Origin: Pyxidicoccus sp. MSG2
Lineage (GTDB): Bacteria > Myxococcota > Myxococcia > Myxococcales > Myxococcaceae
DNA: 64,000 nt
Assembly: GCF_026626705.1 (NCBI RefSeq)
Contig: NZ_JAPNKC010000001.1
Coordinates: 5,084,001-5,148,000 of the forward strand
Reading direction: 5' to 3'
Shown in pieces: positions 35,192 through 43,800 of the stretch. Every line of letters begins with the position of its first letter. Position 1 is the first letter of the stretch. A program made the position numbers and the translations under genes. Under the pieces are notes generated by a model. It saw nothing but the letters and a program-made list of their open reading frames with translations, was not told where the DNA came from and did not search any database.

Positions 35192-36484
35192 CTACCTGCC
35201 ATCCACGACGACCTTCGTGGGCTCCGGCAGCGTCTGCTTGAAGAGGAGCTCCTTCTTGCCGTCCCCGTCCCCGAGGACGGTGAGCACCACCGGCTCCTTG
35301 CTCACGTCCACGGTGGCCAGCTCCAGCTTCACGAACACCGCGCCGTCCTGCGCCGCCACGCCGCGCGTCCAGCCCAGCACCTTCTCACCCTGGCGCACCT
35401 GCAGCTCCACGGGCGTGTGCGGCTTCAGCGCCGAGCCGAGCGCCTCCAGCGTCAGCCTCCCATTCGGCGTGAAGGAGAACGCCGTGCCCAGCGAGGGCTC
35501 CGGACGCGCGACGGGCACGGGCGCAACGAGGCCGGTCAGCACATGGACGCCCGCGTCCTTCTCCGCGACGGCCGTGCCCTGGCCCCGCGTGTACGTCGCC
35601 AACTCCCACGGACCGTCCTTCGCTTCCAGCTTCGCCACCTCCAGCGTCAGCTCACCGGTGCCATCCGCCTTCACCGTCTGCGAGCCCTCCAGCAGCACCG
35701 CCTGCGGCGCGCCCTGCTTGCGAATCCTCGCGCCGAAGACGTCACCGGGCTTCATCGCGGTGGCCTTCAGCACGGCGCTCAGCTTCCCGCTGGCATCCCG
35801 TGTGTAGCTCGTCGCCACCTGTGCCACCGGCGCGCTGGAGAACAGCGCCCCCAGCGCCGGGGCCGCACCGGCGAACGCCAACGCCGCCGCGAAGCAGGCC
35901 GAGGCGTACTTGAGCTGCCCGCTGCGCTCCGTCGCCCGCTCCTCGAGCGCCTTGAGCATGCTGCTCGGGCTGTCCGGGTTGAAGGTCTTCAGGGCCGGCG
36001 TCTTCATGCGCGCGGCGGACGCCATGCTGAGGCCCAGCAACGCCAGGGCAATGGTGAAGAAGAACTGCGAGCCCGCCTTCACCTGGTCGTGCACGGTGTA
36101 CGCGTAGAAGCCCACCAGCGTGGTGAAGAAGGCCGTGCCTCCGAAGAGCCACGTGCCGAAGGCCTCCAGCCGCTCGGCGGACTTCTGGGGCTCGAACAGG
36201 GCCCGCAGCTTGTCGAGCGCCGCGGCCTCCGTGTCGAGGATGGGGCGGCCCTTCATCTCCGCCTCCGTCCGCCGGAGGTCGAACATCTGCCGCGTCTTGC
36301 AGTACGGGCAGATGACGTCGACATCGAGGATGCGCGGCTTCGCGGGAGCCTGGGCACGCGCCTCCGCCTCCGGGTCAAAGACTTCCAGGACGGAGGCAGC
36401 CGTCTTGCCCGCCGCCACGGTGACCAGCTCGGTCAGGTCCGGACTCGGACAGGTGCTCGTTGCACACAGCCACTTCGTCGTCAT
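35192..36484 (-). CDS. Zinc-ribbon membrane protein, first gene of the STAND operon
   Basis: 430 residues, not assigned to a family. The N-terminus has two Cys pairs (CATSTC and, ~55 residues later, CPYCK), a probable zinc ribbon in the cytoplasm. Three hydrophobic helices follow (FGTWLFGGTAFFTTLVGFYA; FFFTIALALLGLSMASA; SACFAAALAFAGAAPALGAL). The C-terminal ~210 residues are beta-rich, with repeated short strands such as GTGELTLEVAKLEAKDGPWE. It would place a globular domain on the outer face and the ribbon inside, a possible membrane anchor or membrane-damage sensor or effector for the operon. That role is inferred only from the 15-bp spacing to the next gene. Confidence 0.7.
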   Translation of the reverse strand: MTTKWLCATSTCPSPDLTELVTVAAGKTAASVLEVFDPEAEARAQAPAKPRILDVDVICPYCKTRQMFDLRRTEAEMKGRPILDTEAAALDKLRALFEPQKSAERLEAFGTWLFGGTAFFTTLVGFYAYTVHDQVKAGSQFFFTIALALLGLSMASAARMKTPALKTFNPDSPSSMLKALEERATERSGQLKYASACFAAALAFAGAAPALGALFSSAPVAQVATSYTRDASGKLSAVLKATAMKPGDVFGARIRKQGAPQAVLLEGSQTVKADGTGELTLEVAKLEAKDGPWELATYTRGQGTAVAEKDAGVHVLTGLVAPVPVARPEPSLGTAFSFTPNGRLTLEALGSALKPHTPVELQVRQGEKVLGWTRGVAAQDGAVFVKLELATVDVSKEPVVLTVLGDGDGKKELLFKQTLPEPTKVVVDGR

Positions 36485-36504
36485 GCCAGGCCCCCCAGGT
36501 CGGC

Positions 36505-36532
36505 GCGCGCGACAGCATAGCCGCGCGCGACA
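36505..36532 (-). promoter_or_regulatory. Candidate promoter/operator of the STAND operon
   Basis: On the minus strand TATGCT (36519-36514) is a good -10, 29 nt before ATG 36484, whose ribosome-binding site is the run gggggg. Two identical copies of gcgcgcgaca (36505-36514 and 36523-36532, plus-strand reading, period 18 bp) flank it. A protein binding them would cover the promoter. No clear -35 is seen. Confidence 0.35.
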
Positions 36533-36698
36533 TCCGAGCGCACATGGAGGGGCCCTGCCAACGAGTCACGCGTGCCCCAGCGGTGCGACTCCTTGCGGCA
36601 CGGCGTTGAAACAGCCCGGCTCCGGCGGGATGCCGTCCCGCGCCGTCACCGGCCAGGCCCCCCGGCGCTTCTTCCGCGCCACAGAGCATTGCGGACGC

Positions 36699-39600
36699 TC
36701 ACGCCCGCGCCAGTTGCTCCCGCACCAGCGCGCGCAGCACGTCCGCGGCCAGCGGCTTGAGCAGGCACCGCCCCGGCGGCAGGCTCTCCAGGAACGCGCG
36801 GGCCTCCGGAGTGAAGGCCCCTCCGGTGATGAACACGACGCGCTCGCGCTGGTCCGGCGCCACCTCGGAGAGCTGGTGGAAGAAGGCCTCGCCGCTCATC
36901 TCCGGCATCATCACGTCACACAGCATCAGGTCGAACCGCTCGCCCTGGGACAGGCGGTCCAGCGCCTCGCGGGCGCTCGACGTGCTCTCCGCCGCGAACT
37001 CGTTCGCCAAGAGCCGGGCCACGCCGCGCGCCACCAGCGGCTCGTCGTCCACCACCAGGAGCCGCGCCTTCGCCTTCTTCGACGCCACCACGCCCTGCTC
37101 CAGCGCCCGGACCGCCTGCACCTCCACCCCGGCGTCCGCGGGCGCGGGCGGCAGCACCACGCGGAAGCGCGTGCCCTTCCCCACCTGGCTCTCCACCTGG
37201 ATGTCGCCCCCGAGCACGCTGACGATGCCGTGGCAGATGGACAGCCCCAGCCCCGTGCCCACGCCCACCGGCTTCGTGGTGAAGAACGGGTCGAAGATGC
37301 GCTCCAGGTGCTCCGGGGCGATACCGGCCCCCGTGTCCGCCACCTCCACCACCGCGCGCCCCTGCAAGTCCGTGAAGGTGGTGAGGACAATCTCGTTGCG
37401 CTCCACCTGCCCGTCCGGAATCGCCTGCGCGGCGTTGACCAGCAGGTTGAGGAACACCTGCCCCAGCCGCGCCTCGTTGGCCACCACCAGCGGCACGTCT
37501 CCCAATTCGCGGCGCACGCGCGCCCGGTGGCGCACCTCGTTGGCGCAGATGGACAGCGCGCTCTCCAGCACGGGTCGCACGTCCAGCGGACGCGTGGACT
37601 CCTCGTCGCCGCGGCTGAACGTCTTCAAGTCCCGGACGATGTGGCGCACCCGGCCCGCGCCCTCGCTCGCGTCGCGCAGCGCCTCCGCCAGCCCCTGCAG
37701 CGTCGACACCGGCACCTGCGCCGTCTCACCCCGCGAGGCCTCCAGCAGCGGCTCCAGGCGCTCCAGCACGAACTGCTGGTTGCCGATGACGTAGGACAGC
37801 GGGTTGTTGATTTCGTGCGCCACGCCGGCCGCCAGCGTGCCCACGCCGGACATCCGGTCCGACAGCCGCAGGCGCTCCTCCATGCGCCGCGCCTCCGTCA
37901 CGTCGCGCGCCACGGAGACCACCGCCGGGTGTCCCCCGAAGCGCAGCACCACCCCGCCCACCTGCGCGAGCGCCACCGTGCCGTCCCGGCGCATCACCCG
38001 CGCCAGCCGCTCCGGGAGCACCGCGCCCTGACGCACCGCCTGCATCCGCTCGCGCCACTGGGGATGCTCCTCCTTGGGCAGGTGGTCGAAGACGGAGTGT
38101 CCGACCGAGTCCTCCAGCCGCTCGTAGCCCATCAACTCCAGCGACGCCTGGTTGGCGTACACCGCGCGGTCGTCCTGGTACACGGTGAGGGCGATGGGCA
38201 GCCGCTCGATGAGCAACCGCAGGCTGCGCTCTCCCTCGGCGGACGTGTCCAGCGCCGTCTTCAGCTCCGAGTTGGCGGTCGCCAGTTCCTTCGTGCGCTC
38301 CTCCACGCGCTCGCTCAGCTCAATCGCCCGCGCGCGCAGCCGACCCACGCGCCAGCGGTAGGTGCCCAGCGCTCCGCCCACCAGCGCCAGCCCCACCGTG
38401 AAGAGGAAGCCCGGGGACTCGAAGAAGCGCGCGGGCCGGTGCAGCAGCACGCCCGTCTCCACCGGGCCCCAGCGCCGGTCCGCGGCTTCGGCCTGCACGC
38501 GGAAGCGGTACTCCCCCGGGGGCAGGTTCGTGTAGTACGCCACGCGCCGGTCTCCGGCCTCCACCCAGCCCGAGTCGAACCCCTCCAGCCAGTAGCGGTA
38601 GCGCACCTTCTCCGGCGCCACGAAGGTGAGCGCCGCCCAGTGCAGCTCCACGTCCAGCACCCCCGGCGGCAGCCCCTTCTCCGGGTCCACCACCTGCCCG
38701 CGAGACAGCACCTGGGTGATGTGCAGCGGCGGGGGGATGCGGGGCCGGGGCTCGGCGGAGGCGGGGACGCGCACCGCGCCCATCACCGTGGGGAACCACA
38801 ATTCCCCCGTGCGGGTGCGCAGGCTGGCGGCATTCGAGTAGCTGTTGCACTCGATGCTGCGCATCCCCTCCGAGCGCCCATACGTCACCGTATGGACGCG
38901 CTCGGCGCGGCCGGCGAAGAAGTCCGCGAGCTCGCTCTTGGGCACGCGGTAGAGGCCGCGGTTGCTGCCCATCCACAGGTGGCCGCGGTGGTCATCCACC
39001 ACGGACAGCAGGTTGTTGACGAGCAGCCCGTCCCGCCCGCGCGCCACCTTCACGCCCTCTGCATTCACGCGTGCGAGCCCGTCGTCGGTGGCCGCCCACA
39101 GCGTGGACGGGTCGTCCGCGTCCAGCACCAGCCCGCTCACGTCCCGCCCCGCCAGCACGCGCTCCGGGCCCGCCTTGCGCACCACGCCACTGGCGTCGAG
39201 GAAGTCCAGCCCCGAGGCCGAGCCCAGCCACAGCCCGCCCCCGGGCGCCTCGCGGATGTTGGTGACGGTGTCCTTGGACAACCCGTCCTCCGTGGTGAAG
39301 ACGCGCCAGTGGCCCTCGAAGAGGCGGGCCAGCCCTCCTCGCGTGCCGAACCACAGGGCGCCTTCGCGGTCCTCGAAGAGGGAGTAGACGATGTTGCTCG
39401 GCAGCCCGTCCTGGGTGGTGAGCAGCTCGAAGTGGCCGTCGCGGAAGCGGCTCGCCCCCACGCTGGTGGCGAGCCACAGCGTGCCCGCGCGGTCCTGGAG
39501 GATGTCGAGGATGCGGCCCTGGGGGAGCCCTTCCGCCGCGCCATAGCGGGTGAGCTGCCCGTCCTTCCACCGGTGGAGCACGCCTCCGGAGGTGCCAATC

Positions 39601-40628
39601 CACACCGCGCCCTCGCGGTCCTCGTACACGCTCCAGACGAAGTCGTCGGCGAGCCCCTCGGGCGTGCCCACCACGTCCAGCTCGGGGCGGCGCAACTGAT
39701 GGAGGCTGGCGGAGAAGGTGCCCACCCACAGGCTGCCCTCGGTGTCCTCGAGGAAGGCCACCACGCCCGCGTTGGGCGTCACGGCCTGGGTCGGCGTGTA
39801 CTTGCCGCGCTTCAGGCGCCCGAAGCCCGCCGTCTCCGTGCCCACCCACAGCCCGCCGTGGCGCGACACGCGCAGGGCGGTGATGCGGGCGGGGACCTCG
39901 GGCGGCCCGGGCTCGAAGCCTCCCTCGGTGGTGCGGCGCCACAGCCCGTTGGTATGCGTGCCCACCCAGAGCGTGCCGTCGGCGTCCACGGTGAGCGCCG
40001 TCACGTGGTCCAGCGGGCCGGGCGGACTCACGCGCTCGGCGGAGTCCTCGCGCACGTGCCACAGGCCGGCCGTGCGGGTGCCCACCCACATCCCCATCTT
40101 CGACGGCACCAGCGAGCTGACATCCAGGTTGGCGAGCGCCGGCACGAAGGTCAGTGGGCGGTCCGCTCCCAGGCGCGCGAGGCCATGGTCCGTGCCCACC
40201 CACAGCGTGCCGTCCGGGGTGCGCTCCAGCGCGGAGACGCGATCTCCGCCCTGCCCGGGGCGGGTGGGCAGGTGGGTGATGCGTCCCTCGGAGAGGCGCA
40301 CCAATCCGCAGCCGGCGGTGCCCGCCCACAGCGTGCCGTCCGGCACGGTGGCCAGGGCCATGACCTCCTCGCACGGCATGCCGGCGGCCTGGTCCAGCAC
40401 CGTCCAGGTGCGCCCGTCGAAGCGGGCGAGGCCCTCCTGGGTGCCGACGAAGAGGTGGCCGTCGGGCGCCTGGGCCAGGGCGAGTGCGGAGCTCTGCGGG
40501 AGCCCGTCGTCCAGGCCCCACACGCGGTGCAGCGCCCCGACGAGCGGCACGTCGGGCTCCTGGGCGCGGGACGTCCCCGCCAGGAGCAGCGTGAGCACGG
40601 CGAGCGCCATGAGGTGACGCGGCGTCAC
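36699..40628 (-). CDS. One-piece hybrid two-component sensor (Reg_prop propeller, Y_Y_Y, PAS, HisKA, HATPase, receiver)
   Basis: ~1309 residues from GTG 40628, chosen because PRHL gives a charged start to the signal peptide ending AGTSRAQ; TTG 40652 and ATG 40610 are alternatives. The periplasmic part has about fourteen Reg_prop propeller blades (DGTLWVGTxxGLxR) and a Y_Y_Y domain (YRYWLEGFDSGWVEAGDRR). A membrane helix follows, then a PAS domain (VYQDDRAVYANQASLELMGY), HisKA with His in GVAHEINNPLSY, HATPase N and G boxes (NLLVNAAQA; GVGTGLGLSI), and a C-terminal receiver (LLVVDDEP, phospho-Asp in MLCDVMMPEMSG, Lys in LLKPL). The periplasmic ligand is unknown; related sensors often detect carbohydrates. 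No separate DNA-binding output is attached. Confidence 0.9.
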   Translation of the reverse strand: MTPRHLMALAVLTLLLAGTSRAQEPDVPLVGALHRVWGLDDGLPQSSALALAQAPDGHLFVGTQEGLARFDGRTWTVLDQAAGMPCEEVMALATVPDGTLWAGTAGCGLVRLSEGRITHLPTRPGQGGDRVSALERTPDGTLWVGTDHGLARLGADRPLTFVPALANLDVSSLVPSKMGMWVGTRTAGLWHVREDSAERVSPPGPLDHVTALTVDADGTLWVGTHTNGLWRRTTEGGFEPGPPEVPARITALRVSRHGGLWVGTETAGFGRLKRGKYTPTQAVTPNAGVVAFLEDTEGSLWVGTFSASLHQLRRPELDVVGTPEGLADDFVWSVYEDREGAVWIGTSGGVLHRWKDGQLTRYGAAEGLPQGRILDILQDRAGTLWLATSVGASRFRDGHFELLTTQDGLPSNIVYSLFEDREGALWFGTRGGLARLFEGHWRVFTTEDGLSKDTVTNIREAPGGGLWLGSASGLDFLDASGVVRKAGPERVLAGRDVSGLVLDADDPSTLWAATDDGLARVNAEGVKVARGRDGLLVNNLLSVVDDHRGHLWMGSNRGLYRVPKSELADFFAGRAERVHTVTYGRSEGMRSIECNSYSNAASLRTRTGELWFPTVMGAVRVPASAEPRPRIPPPLHITQVLSRGQVVDPEKGLPPGVLDVELHWAALTFVAPEKVRYRYWLEGFDSGWVEAGDRRVAYYTNLPPGEYRFRVQAEAADRRWGPVETGVLLHRPARFFESPGFLFTVGLALVGGALGTYRWRVGRLRARAIELSERVEERTKELATANSELKTALDTSAEGERSLRLLIERLPIALTVYQDDRAVYANQASLELMGYERLEDSVGHSVFDHLPKEEHPQWRERMQAVRQGAVLPERLARVMRRDGTVALAQVGGVVLRFGGHPAVVSVARDVTEARRMEERLRLSDRMSGVGTLAAGVAHEINNPLSYVIGNQQFVLERLEPLLEASRGETAQVPVSTLQGLAEALRDASEGAGRVRHIVRDLKTFSRGDEESTRPLDVRPVLESALSICANEVRHRARVRRELGDVPLVVANEARLGQVFLNLLVNAAQAIPDGQVERNEIVLTTFTDLQGRAVVEVADTGAGIAPEHLERIFDPFFTTKPVGVGTGLGLSICHGIVSVLGGDIQVESQVGKGTRFRVVLPPAPADAGVEVQAVRALEQGVVASKKAKARLLVVDDEPLVARGVARLLANEFAAESTSSAREALDRLSQGERFDLMLCDVMMPEMSGEAFFHQLSEVAPDQRERVVFITGGAFTPEARAFLESLPPGRCLLKPLAADVLRALVREQLARA

Positions 40629-40650
40629 CGTCGACCTGTGTTGCGCGGAC

Positions 40651-40680
40651 AAAGAAGAAGCCCCCGGGGAGAAACGGGGG
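40651..40680 (-). terminator. Terminator-like hairpin in the leader of the hybrid sensor gene
   Basis: On the minus strand CCCCCG and CGGGGG (40680-40675 and 40666-40661) pair around an 8-nt loop and are followed by cttcttcttt. This is the form of an intrinsic terminator. It lies only 23 nt before the first possible start of the sensor gene, so it is either an attenuator for that gene or a stop for antisense transcription. Confidence 0.4.
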
Positions 40681-40804
40681 GGTGAGCCTACATCAATCCG
40701 GGGGTGGCCAGCCGCCCCCCCACCGTTCGAAGTGATGGACCCATCGAGTCAGGCTCCACCCGTCGCACGCGGAGTGTTAAGAAGGGCCCCCCGCAAGGAG
40801 CGTC

Positions 40805-43800
40805 ATGCCCGTCCTCGCCATCGGAAACATCGAGAAGGTCCGTGCGCTCGCGGCCAACGCCCGCGTGCTGTTGCTGGGCGGGGCGCGCGCCTCCGCCTCC
40901 AGCCGCGTCACCGCGTACGAGCCGGGCTCCAACAAGGTGCTGTGGAGCACCGAATTGCCCTCCGCAGTGCTCGCCCTCGCCCTCTCCGGCGAGCGCTGGG
41001 CCGCCGCCGGTGCCGACGGCACCCTGCACTTCGGCACCCTCTCCGACGGCAAGACGCCCTTCCAGCTCCACGGCGTCCACCCCGGCGGCGCCACCGCGCT
41101 CGCGTCCAGCGCGGACGGGAAGAAGCTCTTCAGCGCCGGCCTGGACGGCACCGTGCGCGCCTGGGACTGGGAGTCCACGCGCAAGCTGAACGAGTGGAAG
41201 GCGTCGCCCCAGCCGCTACGCGCGGTGGCGGTGGACCCGTCCGGCACGTACGTGGCGTGTGGCGGCGATGACGGCGTGGTGCGCTCCTTCACCGTGGCCA
41301 CCGGCGCCCGGCGCGACATGCCCGGCCACGAGGGCGCCGTGCGCGCGCTCACCTTCACCCCGCGCGACGGGCGCCTCGTCTCCGGTGGCGACGATGGGAA
41401 GCTGCGCATCTGGTACCTCGTCGGCGCGGTGGAGTTCGAGGTGCGCGGCGACAAGGACTCCGGCCATGCCGGCTCCGTGCTCGCCCTGCTCTTCCCGCCC
41501 ACGCCCGCCGCCGAGCCCGGCGGTGACGAGCCCGCCGACCGCATCTGGTCCGCTGGCAGCGACGGCAAGGTCAAGGCGTGGCGCCTGGACGAGCGCCGCA
41601 AGCCGCGCACGCTGGAGGTGGGCAGCAAGGCGGTGAACGCCCTCACCTTCGTGCCGGCGCAGGGCCGGCAGGCGAAGTCGACGCTGGGCTCCGTCTTCGC
41701 GGCCGGAGAGGACCGCCGCACGCACCGCTACGGCGTGGCGGTGGACGGCAAGCCTGGCGACGACCACGACTCCTACCAGCATGGCTTCGACCTGCTGACG
41801 GAGTCCCTCAAGGCCGGCCGTCCCAAGCGCGAGGCGTCGGTGCGCGAGGCCGCCGCGCTGGACGAGGCCGAGGCGCTCGACTTCGTCCTCCAGGTGCTCG
41901 GCTCGGACAAGGAGGCGGAGGTGCGCCGGCTGGCCGCGCAGGAGCTGGCCGCCAAGGGCCGCACCGCCGCGCGCCCGAAGCTGCGCGAGCGCCTCAACGA
42001 CGACCACCCCATGGTGCGCAAGGCCGCGCTGGCCGCGCTCCAGACGCTGGAGACCGAGTCGCCCCTGGCCGCCCCGCGCGCCGCGCTGGACTCGCGCTTC
42101 GCGGACATCCGCGTCTCCGGCCTGGAGACGCTCGCGCTCCTGGGCGGCACGTCCCCGCTGGTGCCGGGCCTCATCGCCGGAAAGCTCGCGGACGGCGAGG
42201 CCGCCGTGGGGCTGGCCGCGCTGGACGCCCTCACCGAAGTCACCCCGGGCGGCAGCACCGAGCCCCTGCGCACCGCCTTCGAGCGTGGCCCCGCGCACCT
42301 CAAGGTGGAGGTGCTCATCCGCGCCGCCGGGGCCGGCCTGCTGGGCCATGCACAGCTCCAGCCGCTGGCCGCTCGCGCGCTGGACGACTCCGACACGGAC
42401 GTGCGCCGCGTGGCCTTCACGGTGCGCGTGCTGGAGCGCCGCGCCCTGGCCCACGCGTTGGAGTCGCGCGACGAGGACTTCGCCCGCGCCACCCGCGACG
42501 TGGCCCGCCGGATCGCCCAGCGTGCGCGCCGTGCCCAGGGTGTCGCAGCCAACGCGCCGCTCACCGACGCGGAGGTGCAGGCCGCTCGCGACGCGCTGCC
42601 CGCACAGGGCACCGTCGGTGGCGCGCTCGTCGAGTCGGATTTGGAGCCACTGCTCGCCGCCATGGCCTGCCGCACGGCGGACACGGCGGTGCGGGGCGCG
42701 CGCGGCCTGGCGCAGCTCGGCGATGGCCGGGCGCTGGGCGCGCTGCTCCAGCTCTCCCGTGAGCCGGAGTCCGCCATCCGCCGCCAGGCCGCCACCTCGC
42801 TCCAGGCGCTGCAGGACGCCCGGGCCCGTGAGCGGCTGGTGTGGATGCTGGACGACGCGGACGCGGACGTGCGCGCCGCCGCGCTGGACGCGGTGGTGGC
42901 GCTCGACGTGGAGGCGCCCCTGTCCGCCGCCGAGGCCGCGCTGCGCTCCGGCCACGAGGACGTGCGCGTGCGCGGCCTCGACAGGCTGGTGAAGCTGGGC
43001 ACGGCGACGCAGGGCGCGGAGCCGCTGCTCGGAGACGCGCTGGAGGACGAGTCCGCCAAGGTGCGCGGCGAGGCCTTCCGCACGCTGTGGGCGTGGAACG
43101 AGAAGGTGCCCGAGAAGGCGCTGGACCGCGCGCTGTCCGGCCGCTTCCCGGACCTGCGCAACCGCGCGGTGGAGGTGCTCTCCCAGCGCGGCACCGAGGG
43201 CTGGGCGCTGGAGCGCCTGCGCAAGTCGGTGGAGGACCGCGACGCGGGCGTTGCCACCGCCGCGTACGAAGCGTGGGTGAAGCTGGCTGGCAAGGAGAAG
43301 CCGGAGCCGCACCTCGCGGCGCTCGCGTCCACGCATGCCGCCCTGCGGATTGCCGGCGCGAAGGGCTCCGTCCACGCGCCCGTGGAGACGCTGCGCTCGC
43401 CGCTGCTGAAGCTGGTGCAGGACGAGAATGTCGATGTCGCCGTCGCCGCACTGGAGGCGCTCGACAAGCTGGTGCCGAACGAGAATGGCCCGCTGCTGGC
43501 GGGCATCGCCTCGGCCGCCCTCTACGTGCGCGTGCGCGCCGCGGAATTGCTGGCCCCGCGCGGCGCCGAGGACATCATCGAGCCGATGCGGGTCCTGATT
43601 ACGGACAAGGACCTGGAGCGCCTCTACCCGCCCGCGTTCCTCAACCCGCTGCGCTACCGCGCCTCGCGCGCGCTGGCCTCGCTGGGCTCGCGGCGGCTGC
43701 TCAACTTCTTCGCCACCGTGCTGGTGCCGCACGAACTGAGCGACATCCAGGAGCAGGGCGCCCGCGGCCTCGCCACCGCCAGTCGCCGGGGTGACGAGGG

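Noticed and set aside
36120..40685. A 1521-codon plus-strand frame opposite the hybrid sensor gene
   Set aside because: Composition shadow. The minus strand shows intact propeller, kinase and receiver motifs.
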